Both the position numbers and the translations under genes were made by a program. Below the pieces are notes generated by a model. That model worked only from the letters and a program-made list of their open reading frames with translations. It was not told the origin of the DNA and searched no databases. 64,000 bases of DNA from Actinacidiphila fildesensis (GTDB lineage: Bacteria; Actinomycetota; Actinomycetes; Streptomycetales; Streptomycetaceae), in assembly GCF_042652185.1 (NCBI RefSeq), contig NZ_JBHSIX010000003.1; one strand, given 5' to 3'. How positions within the stretch are numbered: the first letter of the stretch is position 1; each line of letters starts with the position of its first letter. Of this stretch, positions 16,423-25,831 are shown in pieces.

Positions 16423-16460
16423 CCCGCCTGACCCGCCTGACCCGCCTGACCCGCCTGACA
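16417..16460. repeat. 9-bp tandem repeat at the end of the GH5 fragment
   Basis: GCCTGACCC occurs four times in a row (16417-16452), followed by a partial fifth copy. The stop codon of the GH5 fragment lies in the first unit. A second direct repeat with GACAGGCGAGACGGCCT-like units follows to about 16492. These look like replication-slippage repeats in the intergenic gap. Confidence 0.7.
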
Positions 16461-16551
16461 GACGAGACGGCCTGACAGGCGAGACGGCCTGACGCACCGG
16501 CCGGCCCCACCCACGGGCCGGCCGGAGCACGTCCCACCGAGTATCGCCGGG

Positions 16552-17886
16552 CTACCGCGGCAGCGCGGCGTCCAGGATGCGGCCCGCGACCGTGACGGAG
16601 TCGACCAGCGGATGCAGCGCCAGCGCCCGCAGGGCCGCCGCCCGGGAGCCCGAGGCGGCGGCCTCGATCGCCGACCGTTCGACGGCCTTGAGGGTGAGCA
16701 TCAGCCCGGCCTGGTGCTCGGTGGGCGCCGCGACCGGCAGTGGCCGGGCACCGAAGGCGCCCACCTCGCAGGGCACTTCGATGATCGCCTCCGCGTCGAG
16801 CGCGGGGACGGTCGTCCCGTTCGGCACGTTGAGGATCAACGTGGTCCGCTCGTCGCGCGCGATGGCCCGCATCAGGGCCAGCGCGACCCGGTCGTAGCCG
16901 CCGCCGTCCAGGTCGTGGGGATCGCGCTGCCAGCCGCCGGTGGCGGCGCGGTTCTCCGCCATGTACGTCTCCTCGCGCTCCAGCCGCGTCCGGTCCCAGA
17001 GGGTGTACGCGTCGGCCGGCCGGTCCGCGGCAGCGGCTGCCGAGGCGAAGAACGCGCCCTGCTGCCGGTCCAGGAACTCCCCGCGGGTCGCCTCGGCCGA
17101 CCGCACCGCCGCCAGTGCCTCCCGCTCGAAGTAGTAGTAGTGCAGATACTCGTTGGGCAGCGCCCCCAGCGCGGCCAGCCACGGTGCCCCGAAGAGCTTG
17201 CCCTCCTCGAACGAGTCCAGCGCCCCGGGATCGGCGAGCAGACCCGGCAGCAGGTCGGGGCCGCCGTCCGACATCCGGCGCAGCCACCCCAAGTGGTTGA
17301 GGCCCACGTAGTCGTAGCGGAACGTGGGGGAGTCCGGGTCGGCGCCCGCGGCGCGCGCGGCGCGGCGTACGAGCCCGACCGGGGAGTCGCAGATGCCGAT
17401 CACCCGCCCGCCCAGCACCCGTGCCATGGCCTCGGTCACCATCCCGGCCGGGTTGGTGAAGTTGATGACCCAGGCGTCGGGCGCCAGCGCCTTCACCCGT
17501 TCCGCGATGGCGACCGCGACCGGCAGCGTCCGCAGCCCGTACAGCACCCCGCCCGCGCCGACGGTCTCCTGCCCGAGCACGCCCTCCGCGAGCGGCACCC
17601 GCTCGTCGCACACCCGGCCGGCCGTGCCGCCGACCCGGATGGCGGAGAAGACGAAATCGGCGCCGCGCAGCGCGTCGTCCAGGTCCTGGGCGATCCGGAC
17701 CGCCGGAGCGCCCGGCACCCCGGCCGCCTGGGCGGCCAGCACGGACGCCATGACCCGCAGCCGCACCGGATCCGTGTCGTGCAGCACCAGCTCACGGCAG
17801 GCGCCGGGGGCACCCGCGTCCGCGAGCAGCGCCCGGTACACCAGGGGCACGCGGAAACCGCCGCCACCGAGAATCACGAGTCTCAT
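16552..17886 (-). CDS. GH4 family 6-phospho-beta-glucosidase-like protein
   Basis: 444 residues, starting MRLVILGGGGFRVPLVYRAL at 17886. GH4 enzymes use NAD+ and a divalent metal to hydrolyse (often 6-phospho) glycosides by a redox elimination mechanism. The N-terminal dinucleotide-binding fold (GGGGFRVP) is clear, followed by NFTNPAGMVTEA, GICDSPVGLVRR (metal-site Cys) and DYVGLNHLGWLRR, all diagnostic. The gene diverges from a PfkB sugar kinase across 46 bases, which suggests joint use on a sugar or phospho-sugar. Aryl- or cello-oligosaccharide phosphates are possible substrates; the sequence does not decide. Confidence 0.88.
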   Translation of the reverse strand: MRLVILGGGGFRVPLVYRALLADAGAPGACRELVLHDTDPVRLRVMASVLAAQAAGVPGAPAVRIAQDLDDALRGADFVFSAIRVGGTAGRVCDERVPLAEGVLGQETVGAGGVLYGLRTLPVAVAIAERVKALAPDAWVINFTNPAGMVTEAMARVLGGRVIGICDSPVGLVRRAARAAGADPDSPTFRYDYVGLNHLGWLRRMSDGGPDLLPGLLADPGALDSFEEGKLFGAPWLAALGALPNEYLHYYYFEREALAAVRSAEATRGEFLDRQQGAFFASAAAAADRPADAYTLWDRTRLEREETYMAENRAATGGWQRDPHDLDGGGYDRVALALMRAIARDERTTLILNVPNGTTVPALDAEAIIEVPCEVGAFGARPLPVAAPTEHQAGLMLTLKAVERSAIEAAASGSRAAALRALALHPLVDSVTVAGRILDAALPR

Positions 17887-17932
17887 GCGTCTGTGACCTC
17901 CACTGTCCGTCTCATCGTGCAGAGTGTTGTTC

Positions 17933-19048
17933 ATGGACGACCAGCCCGTATTCGATCCGCTGGCCGGGGTCCGCTCTCCCGGAGACCCGGCATCCGATGT
18001 GTACCTGACCGGGACCGTCTTCCTGGACATCATCTTCACCGGCCTGGACAGCGCGCCGGTGCGGGGCACGGAGTCGTGGGCGCGCGGCATGGGCTCCAGC
18101 CCCGGCGGCATCGCCAACATGGCCACCGCCCTGGCCCGGCTCGGCCTGCGCACCAAGCTGGCCGCGGCCTTCGGCGACGACATGTACGGCGACTACTGCT
18201 GGGACAGCCTGGCGGTGGGGGAGGGCATCGATCTCACGTTGTCCCGCCGGATCCCCGGCTGGCACTCGCCGGTCACGGTCTCCATGGCCTACGAGGGCGA
18301 GCGCACGATGGTCTCGCACGGCCACGAGGCGCCGCCGCCCGAGGAACCCGCCCCCGAGTGCCCGCCCGCGGCCCGCGCCTGCGTGGCCTCCCTGGAGCCC
18401 GGCGGCCCCGGCCAGGAGTGGATCGGGCACGCGGCCCGGCACGGCAGCCGGATCTTCGCCGATGTGGGCTGGGACGACTCCGGCCGCTGGGACCCGGCCG
18501 ACCTCGCGGCCCTGGAGCACTGCGCGGCCTTCCTGCCGAACGCCACCGAGGCCATGCACTACACCCGCACCGAGTGCCCGCGCGCCGCCGCCCGCAAGCT
18601 CGCCGAGCTGGTGCCGCTGGCCGTCGTCACGCTCGGCTCCGAGGGCGCGTACGCGGTGGACTCCGCGACCGGCGAGACCGCCGAGGTCCCGGCCCTGCTG
18701 ATCGAGGCGCTGGACCCGACGGGCGCGGGCGATGTCTTCGTCGCCGCTTTCGTCACCGGCTCCCTCGCCGGCTGGCCGCTCACCGACCGGCTCGCCTTCG
18801 CCTGCCTGTCGGCGTCCCTGTCCGTCCAGGAATTCGGCGGCTCGCTGTCGGCCCCCGGCTGGATCGAGATCGCCGCCTGGTGGCAGCACGCCAAATCCTT
18901 CGACGAGCAGGACCAGGACGTGATGCGCCGGTACGCGTTCCTCGACGCGCTGCTGCCGTCCGGCACCCGGCCCGGCCCGTTGCCCCGGGCGGTACCGACC
19001 ATCGGCTTCCGGCGCCCGGCGGGACCGGCGGGGAAGGGCAGGCGCTGA
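17933..19048 (+). CDS. PfkB family carbohydrate kinase
   Basis: 371 residues from the ATG at 17933; a GTG 9 bases earlier is also possible. Ribokinase/PfkB fold that phosphorylates a sugar with ATP. The N-terminal motif GSSPGGIANMATALARLGL and the C-terminal LDPTGAGDVFVAAFVTGSL (catalytic Asp in GAGD) are the two PfkB signatures. Longer than ribokinase, with about 60 extra C-terminal residues ending in a basic tail. Divergent to the GH4 gene; the two may cooperate in importing and cleaving one glycoside. Confidence 0.9.
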   Translation: MDDQPVFDPLAGVRSPGDPASDVYLTGTVFLDIIFTGLDSAPVRGTESWARGMGSSPGGIANMATALARLGLRTKLAAAFGDDMYGDYCWDSLAVGEGIDLTLSRRIPGWHSPVTVSMAYEGERTMVSHGHEAPPPEEPAPECPPAARACVASLEPGGPGQEWIGHAARHGSRIFADVGWDDSGRWDPADLAALEHCAAFLPNATEAMHYTRTECPRAAARKLAELVPLAVVTLGSEGAYAVDSATGETAEVPALLIEALDPTGAGDVFVAAFVTGSLAGWPLTDRLAFACLSASLSVQEFGGSLSAPGWIEIAAWWQHAKSFDEQDQDVMRRYAFLDALLPSGTRPGPLPRAVPTIGFRRPAGPAGKGRR

Positions 19049-19095
19049 GCCCGGGACGGGCCCGGGGCAGAGCCCGCCCGCGTTAAACCCCACCC

Positions 19096-19143
19096 GTCAC
19101 AGAACTGGTCACGGAACCAGTCACGGAACCGGTCGCGAAACCC
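19096..19143. repeat. Four 12-bp direct repeats upstream of phoH
   Basis: Consecutive units read GTCACAGAACTG, GTCACGGAACCA, GTCACGGAACCG and GTCGCGAAACCC. They lie in the 207-base gap before phoH, about 113 bases from its start. The spacing of 12 is one base longer than the 11-base repeats of PHO or GlnR sites. Binding sites or a slippage repeat are both possible. Confidence 0.65.
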
Positions 19144-19255
19144 CGGCGTAAAACCCCTCGGGCCAGAAGGGTCACCGACGTACCCTTGGTGTTCCAAGGC
19201 CCTCACCGGGCATGTCGTCATCAGAAGGTGGGTTTCCCAGGCTCCGAGCCGGCCC

Positions 19256-20302
<1,047 letters not shown>

Positions 20303-20324
20303 CCGAGAGTAGTCGCACCGCACC

Positions 20325-20822
20325 ATGGCGATCGACGTCAACAACGAGTCAGGCTGGGAGATGGACGAGCAGGCGGTCCTCGACATCGCCCGCTACGCCC
20401 TCCAGCGCATGCGGATCCACCCGCTCGCCGAACTGTCGGTGATCGTCGTGGACGCGGCCGCCATGGAGCAGCTGCACATCCAGTGGATGGACCTCCCCGG
20501 TCCGACCGACGTCATGTCCTTCCCGATGGACGAACTGCGCCCCGGGAAGGACGACGAGGAGCCCCCGCAGGGCCTCCTCGGCGACATCGTGCTCTGCCCC
20601 GAAGTCGCGAAGAAGCAGGGCGAGGAAGCGGAGACGCAGCACTCCATGGACGAGGAGCTCCAGCTCCTCACCGTCCACGGGGTGCTGCACCTGCTCGGAT
20701 ACGACCACGAGGAAGCCGACCAGAAGGCCGAGATGTTCGGCCTCCAGAAGGCCATCCTCGACGGCTGGCGCACCGAGCGCGGCATCGAGGGCCCCTCCCC
20801 GGCCCCGACCACCACCCACTGA
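20325..20822 (+). CDS. ybeY: Endoribonuclease YbeY
   Basis: 165 residues from the ATG at 20325, 22 bases after phoH. YbeY is a zinc-dependent single-strand RNase acting in 16S rRNA maturation and ribosome quality control. The zinc-binding HGxxHxxGxDH motif is present as VHGVLHLLGYDHEEAD, and DLPGPTDVMSFPMDE is the other conserved block. The C-terminus is slightly extended with a Pro/Thr tail. Its stop is 5 bases from the next start. Confidence 0.95.
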   Translation: MAIDVNNESGWEMDEQAVLDIARYALQRMRIHPLAELSVIVVDAAAMEQLHIQWMDLPGPTDVMSFPMDELRPGKDDEEPPQGLLGDIVLCPEVAKKQGEEAETQHSMDEELQLLTVHGVLHLLGYDHEEADQKAEMFGLQKAILDGWRTERGIEGPSPAPTTTH

Positions 20823-20827
20823 CGGCG

Positions 20828-22159
20828 ATGGTCCTCTCCGCCGTACTGCTCGTCGTCGTCGCCTGGCTCGCCGCCTGCGCCGAGGCCGGTATCGCCCGCA
20901 CCTCGCGTTTCCGCGCCGAGGAGTCCGTCCGCACCGGCCGGCGCGGCGCCGACAAGCTCATGGCCGTCGCCTCCGACCCCACCCGCTACCTCAACGTGGC
21001 GCTGCTCGTCCGGGTCGGCTGCGAGATGGCGGCGGCCGTCCTGGTGACGGTCGTCTGCGACCGGCATTTCGACCGGACGTGGCAGGTCCTCGGCGTCGCC
21101 ATCGGCATCATGGTGCTGGTCAGCTACGTCGCGGTCGGCGTCTCCCCGCGCACCATCGGCCGCCAGCACCCGCTCAACACGGCCACGGCGGCCTCCTACG
21201 TCCTGCTGCCGCTGGCCCGCATCATGGGCCCCATCCCCGGCCTGCTGATCCTCCTCGGCAACGCCCTCACCCCCGGCAAGGGCTTCAAGCGCGGCCCGTT
21301 CGCGAGTGAGGCCGAACTGCGCGCGATGGTCGACCTCGCCGAGTCCGAGTCCCTCATCGAGGACGACGAGCGCCGCATGGTGCACTCCGTCTTCGAACTC
21401 GGCGACACCATCGTCCGCGAGGTCATGGTGCCCCGCACCGACCTGGTGATGATCGAGCGCTTCAAGACCATCCGCCAGGCCATGACGCTCGCGCTGCGCA
21501 GCGGTTTCTCCCGCATCCCGGTCACCGGCGAGAGCGAGGACGACATCGTCGGCGTCGTCTACCTCAAGGACCTCGCCCGCCGGGTGCACATCAACCGCGA
21601 CGCCGAGAACGACCTCGTCTCGTCCGTCATGCGGCCCGCCACCTTCGTCCCCGACACCAAGAACGCGGGCGACCTGCTGCGCGAGATGCAGCAGGAGCGC
21701 AACCACGTCGCCGTCGTCATCGACGAATACGGCGGCACGGCCGGCATCGTCACCATCGAGGACATCCTCGAGGAGATCGTCGGTGAGATCACCGACGAGT
21801 ACGATCGCGAGGTCCCGCCCGTCGAGGACCTCGGCGGCGGCTCCTACCGCGTCACCGCCCGCCTCGACATCGGCGACCTCGGCGACCTCTACGGCGTCGA
21901 ACTCGACGACGACGACGTCGAGACCGTCGGCGGCCTCCTTGCCAAGTCCCTCGGCCGCGTCCCGATCCCCGGCGCCTCCGCCTTCGTCGAACTCCCGCAG
22001 GACGGCGCCTACACCCCGGCCCAGCCGACCGCTCTGCGTCTCACCGCAGAAACCCAGGCAGGCCGCCGCAACCGCATCGGCACGGTGTTGGTGGAGCCGA
22101 TCGGGGCTACGGCGGGGTCGAACGGCGGGCCGGCGGCTGCGGTGAACGGGAGCGAATAG
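20828..22159 (+). CDS. CNNM/CorC-HlyC family membrane protein with CBS pair
   Basis: 443 residues from the ATG at 20828. The N-terminal DUF21/CNNM domain has membrane segments near residues 1-20, 60-80, 92-112 and 120-145. A linker with EDDERRMVHSVFELGDTIV leads to two CBS domains (about 195-310, VMVPRTDLVMIERF and VIDEYGGTAGIVTIEDILEEIVGEI). A CorC/HlyC C-terminal domain (YRVTARLDIGDLGDLYGVEL) ends the protein. Such proteins are implicated in Mg2+ or other divalent cation transport and are often mislabelled haemolysins. Third gene of the phoH operon; the conserved cluster is broken after it by the accessory island. Confidence 0.92.
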   Translation: MVLSAVLLVVVAWLAACAEAGIARTSRFRAEESVRTGRRGADKLMAVASDPTRYLNVALLVRVGCEMAAAVLVTVVCDRHFDRTWQVLGVAIGIMVLVSYVAVGVSPRTIGRQHPLNTATAASYVLLPLARIMGPIPGLLILLGNALTPGKGFKRGPFASEAELRAMVDLAESESLIEDDERRMVHSVFELGDTIVREVMVPRTDLVMIERFKTIRQAMTLALRSGFSRIPVTGESEDDIVGVVYLKDLARRVHINRDAENDLVSSVMRPATFVPDTKNAGDLLREMQQERNHVAVVIDEYGGTAGIVTIEDILEEIVGEITDEYDREVPPVEDLGGGSYRVTARLDIGDLGDLYGVELDDDDVETVGGLLAKSLGRVPIPGASAFVELPQDGAYTPAQPTALRLTAETQAGRRNRIGTVLVEPIGATAGSNGGPAAAVNGSE

Positions 22160-22171
22160 CTCTGCCGTTCG

Positions 22172-22585
22172 TCAGGCCGAGGTGATCGCGACGATGGTCC
22201 CGTCCTTGAGGACCCGCACGCGGGCGCGGCGGCTGACGGCGTAGAGGGCTTCGCGGACGGCGTGCTGGCTGGTGTGGAGCCCGTAGTCCGGAGGTAGGTG
22301 GCGTGGGTCCCGGATCTCTGTGGTGACGAAAGCCAGCAGGCGGGCAACGGTCTCCGCATCGTCGGCCACGACGGAGATCATCCGCAACAGGGACCGCGTC
22401 CCGATGTCCCCGTCGACGGTCGGCTGAGCGTTGACGTGCCGGATCGTCTCCAGCGCGTCCGCTACGCACGACCGGGGAACCTTGAGCACCGCGTAGATCT
22501 TGTCGGACAGCAGGCTGAATCGATTGCCCCGGCGCAGGCAGTTGTCGAATGCGGCCTCCGGATCGATCTCCCACAGCCATTGCAT
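22172..22585 (-). CDS. Small unknown protein paired with the NACHT gene
   Basis: 137 residues from the ATG at 22585, only 6 bases downstream of the NACHT gene and in the same direction, so certainly co-transcribed. Opening MQWLWEIDPEAAFDNCLRRG; later HVNAQPTVDGDIGTRSLLR and ETVARLLAFVTTEIRDP. No signal peptide, membrane segment or catalytic motif that I recognise; it looks alpha-helical with a basic C-terminal part (SRRARVRVLKDGTIVAI). It could be a regulator or effector partner of the NTPase. The family is not recognised. Confidence 0.6.
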   Translation of the reverse strand: MQWLWEIDPEAAFDNCLRRGNRFSLLSDKIYAVLKVPRSCVADALETIRHVNAQPTVDGDIGTRSLLRMISVVADDAETVARLLAFVTTEIRDPRHLPPDYGLHTSQHAVREALYAVSRRARVRVLKDGTIVAITSA

Positions 22586-22591
22586 GGAGGA

Positions 22592-25555
22592 CTAATCAAT
22601 TCCGGCCCGGATGGCGGCCCGGGTGAGCCGGCGCGAGAACGCGACGTCGTTGTACGGTGCGAGTACCTGCATCAGACGGCCCCTCACGGACGCGATCCCA
22701 ATGCTCCTACGGATATCGCGGGACCTGAGAGGGATGAACGGCCTGAGGCGATGCTTCACGATCGCCTCCTGGACCAGGTGGAGATGGCCCGGTGCTCCCC
22801 AGGCCGCCAACGTGACCGCGGCGGAGACTGCCACGTTCCGGCTCGGGTGCGCGGTGAGGAACTCCAGTTCATCGACGCTGCCCGGAAGGTGGTCCAGACA
22901 GCGCATGGCAAGCCAGCGGATCTGCCAGGGCCTGCTGTCGTCGACGGCGAGGGCCAGGAAGTCCTCCCGCCAGGCCCTGCCGTGCCCCCGCGTGCTGAAC
23001 TCCGCCAGGCTCACCATGATGAGGACGGCTTCCCACCCGGTGGCGTCGCCGGCTCGGACGAGGTCCAGGAGGGATCGGAAGCCCGGTTCTCCGGCAACGT
23101 TCAGATACGTCCCGGCCAGGCTCGAACCACCGCCGAGGTCCCAGCCGCCGTTGCGGTCCGCGAACCGCAGCAGGAGATCCGGCACCGAAGGATCATCGAG
23201 CTGCGCCAGCGCGTCACCCACGGCTCGTACGAGGGTGCCGAACCACTCTGATCCTGCCTCCTGCTCCAGAAGGAGAAGAAGAGTGTCGGCAGGGCCACCG
23301 GTAGCGCCCAGCGCCTCGGCGATCGCCGCCAGGTGATGCGTTCTGGCGATCGTGTCCATGTCCGACGAAGGACGGGAGTTCTGCAGTTTCGAGAGCTCCT
23401 GAAGAAGCGCGGGAACCGCCTGCCCGACCCGCAGTTTCCCCAGCGCTCTGATGAAGTGCTCTCTCACCTCACCGGGCAGTTCGGAACGAAGGGTGAAGAG
23501 CCCCAGCAGCCGCTCACCGGCCCCGCGCCCACCGAGGGCACCCAGCGCGTCGACGAGGGCGATCCGCACGTCCTCGGAGTGCTGATCGTCGGCGATGTAG
23601 TCGATGATCTCCGGCAGTTGGCCTCCGGAACCGAGCAACCCCACCAGTACCTGCGCCGCCCGCTCCCGGTCCTGCTCGTACGGCGTCTCCTCCAGCAACC
23701 GCCAGAGCGACCGCACGATCTGCTGCCGGAGCCGGGTGTCGGCGATGCGCGGGCTTCCGGTGAGACACCGCGCGGCCATCAGCAGATCCGTGTGGAACAG
23801 ATCGTCGTCCGGCAGGCTGAGCACGTCGTCCTCGCGCCCGGAGCCGTCCGCCGGCAGCTGCAGCAGCCCGAGCAGCAGGGGAGTGGCATCCGGCAGCGAT
23901 CCCGCGAGCAGCAGGACGACCTCCTCCCACCACGGGTCGTAGCGCCTCGCCGTGGCCACCTCGATCCCTTCGGGACCCCGCTCCCACAGGGCGGTGGCGG
24001 TGAAGTGCTCCTGGAGCGTCAGATGCAGAAACCCGTACCAGCCGTGCGCCTGGGCCTTGAGCAGGCCGTACTGGGCGGCGATCTCGTCGAGGATGGCGCG
24101 GTTGTCGCCCGGCGGGAGATCGATCGTCGGCAGATACTGCGCGATGAGCGCCAGCAGATCGTCCTCGGCGAAATAGCGCTGGCCCAGCTGGTGGTAGTGC
24201 CAGGCGATCTGCTTGAGGAGATCCTGCTTGTTGTCGGTCGTGAAGCGGCTGTACCGGGAGATCTGCCGGTGGGAGTCCCACTCGCGGAGCATCACCTCCA
24301 CGCACCGGCGGTACAACGCCGCCCGTCGCTCCGGAAGTTCGAGATCCCGCTCGTACACGATGGCGATCAGGCTGAGCAGCAGCGGGTTCGCGGCGAGGGT
24401 CTGCAGCCGGGAGTTGCCGGACAGCGCCTGCACCAGACCGTCGGAGCGAACGTCCTTCGGACCGAACCAGTTCGCGATGAACGTCTTGATCTGCGCCCAC
24501 TCGAAGTCCAGCGCCTCCATCACCTGGAACTGCACCAGCCCGCTGCGCCAGCCGTGCCGCCGACAGGTGACGACCATGGGCGCCTTCGGGAACCGGGCCG
24601 CCAGCCGGTTCACCTCGTTGGCCACGCGGTTGTACGCCGCCGTCGCCTCCTCGGTGGAACCCCCGCCCAGCACCTCGTCGAGCCCGTCGAGCAGGAGCGC
24701 GGCTGTCCCGTCGGTGAGCTTCGCCTCCATGTGGGCCCGGGAGCCCGCGAACCCGTACCGATCGGCCCAGAATTCGGCCAGGTAGTCGAGCAGGCTGGTG
24801 TGGCCGCTGCCGATGAAGTGGTTCAGCTCCACGTAGGCGGGCAGGTCGGGCAGCCCCGGTATCCCGCGCCGGGTCGCGATCCCGAACGCCAGATGCCGCA
24901 CCATGGTGGTCTTGCCGGCACCGGGATCCCCCACGACAACGATGCGCTGATGCCGCTGCAGCGCCTCCATCGGCGCGAGGGTGGCGGGGGAGGCCCGATC
25001 GGGCCTCGGAGGCTTCTTGGGCGCCTCGATCCCTTCCTGGCCGACGACGGCAGACGCCAGATCTTCCAGCTCGATCGCGGTCAGGAGCTCATCGTCGTAC
25101 AGATACCGCAGCGGCTCCTGCTCCTGCACCCGCACCTGGACGTACAGCTTCTTCAGGTCCAACGGCCGTGACAGGTCGAGAATGCGCAGCATCGACAGCT
25201 CGTGCGCCAGCTTCTCGCAGTACTCGGCCGCCCCGAGCTCCACCTCCCGATGGAGCGTCGCCTCCAGCAGCGCGGCCCGCTCCCGCTCGGCCTCCGCCTC
25301 GGCGCGCCGCCGCTCCCGCTCGGCCGTCTCCACCTCGTGGTCCCACGTCCGGCGCTTCACCTCCAGATCGACATCGAGCTGGTGCTGCACCTTCTGCGCT
25401 TCCAGCTCGGCCGCCCACGTGGCCTTGTCCCGCTCCAACGCCCGCGTGCGGCGTATCTGATAGAGCAGCCCGGCCCCCGCGATGAGCGCCGCCGTGATGG
25501 CGCCGAACATCGTGAAGAGCGTCGTGTAGTTCGCGGCAGCCGACTGGAGTAACAC
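22592..25555 (-). CDS. Membrane-anchored NACHT NTPase with HEAT-type repeats (STAND; candidate defence)
   Basis: 987 residues from 25555. An N-terminal transmembrane helix (about 12-33, TMFGAITAALIAGAGLLY) is followed by a long charged coiled coil (35-115). The NACHT module has Walker A GDPGAGKTT (Lys215) and Walker B ALLLDGLDEV (Asp290), plus sensor-like VVTCRRHGW and NPLLLSLIAIVYER. From about residue 560 to the end are helical HEAT/Armadillo-like repeats (EDVRIALVDALGALGG, REHFIRALGKLRVGQAVPAL), the usual sensor part of STAND proteins. Bacterial NACHT proteins include proven antiphage proteins (bNACHT), so defence is plausible, but a signalling role is not excluded. There is no obvious enzymatic effector domain; the membrane helix may be the effector. 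Confidence 0.85.
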   Translation of the reverse strand: MLLQSAAANYTTLFTMFGAITAALIAGAGLLYQIRRTRALERDKATWAAELEAQKVQHQLDVDLEVKRRTWDHEVETAERERRRAEAEAERERAALLEATLHREVELGAAEYCEKLAHELSMLRILDLSRPLDLKKLYVQVRVQEQEPLRYLYDDELLTAIELEDLASAVVGQEGIEAPKKPPRPDRASPATLAPMEALQRHQRIVVVGDPGAGKTTMVRHLAFGIATRRGIPGLPDLPAYVELNHFIGSGHTSLLDYLAEFWADRYGFAGSRAHMEAKLTDGTAALLLDGLDEVLGGGSTEEATAAYNRVANEVNRLAARFPKAPMVVTCRRHGWRSGLVQFQVMEALDFEWAQIKTFIANWFGPKDVRSDGLVQALSGNSRLQTLAANPLLLSLIAIVYERDLELPERRAALYRRCVEVMLREWDSHRQISRYSRFTTDNKQDLLKQIAWHYHQLGQRYFAEDDLLALIAQYLPTIDLPPGDNRAILDEIAAQYGLLKAQAHGWYGFLHLTLQEHFTATALWERGPEGIEVATARRYDPWWEEVVLLLAGSLPDATPLLLGLLQLPADGSGREDDVLSLPDDDLFHTDLLMAARCLTGSPRIADTRLRQQIVRSLWRLLEETPYEQDRERAAQVLVGLLGSGGQLPEIIDYIADDQHSEDVRIALVDALGALGGRGAGERLLGLFTLRSELPGEVREHFIRALGKLRVGQAVPALLQELSKLQNSRPSSDMDTIARTHHLAAIAEALGATGGPADTLLLLLEQEAGSEWFGTLVRAVGDALAQLDDPSVPDLLLRFADRNGGWDLGGGSSLAGTYLNVAGEPGFRSLLDLVRAGDATGWEAVLIMVSLAEFSTRGHGRAWREDFLALAVDDSRPWQIRWLAMRCLDHLPGSVDELEFLTAHPSRNVAVSAAVTLAAWGAPGHLHLVQEAIVKHRLRPFIPLRSRDIRRSIGIASVRGRLMQVLAPYNDVAFSRRLTRAAIRAGID

Positions 25556-25585
25556 GTAACCCCCGACGTGTGCTGACGGCTCAGC

Positions 25586-25831
25586 TCAGCTGGGCTGAGC
25601 GGCGGCGAATGCGACGAAGGCGGCCCAGGAAGCGGCGGGGACGGCGAGGGCCGGTCCCTGCGGGTCCTTGGAGTCGCGGATGTGAACGGTGGTGGGGTGG
25701 ATGGCTACCTCCACGCACTCGCCGCCGCTGCTACCGGAGTGGGTGGACTTGCGCCAGTCGTAGGCGACTTCTACGCAGTCGCCGCCGTTGGAACCGCTGT
25801 AGCTGGACTTGAACCACATCAGGTCGCTCAT
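25586..25831 (-). CDS. DUF397 protein with internal duplication
   Basis: 81 residues. DUF397 proteins are small Streptomyces proteins that are nearly always encoded next to an XRE regulator. Here the motif is doubled: WFKSSYSGSNGGDCVEVA is followed by WRKSTHSGSSGGECVEVAI, then the usual IRDSKDPQGPALAVPAASW. It overlaps the XRE gene by 4 bases (ATGA), so the pair is translationally coupled. It is thought to modulate its partner, in analogy to BldB/WhiJ-type systems. Confidence 0.88.
   Translation of the reverse strand: MSDLMWFKSSYSGSNGGDCVEVAYDWRKSTHSGSSGGECVEVAIHPTTVHIRDSKDPQGPALAVPAASWAAFVAFAAAQPS

Noticed and set aside
19096..19143. PHO box for PhoP
   Set aside because: PHO boxes repeat every 11 bases with GTTCACC; the repeat here has a 12-base period.
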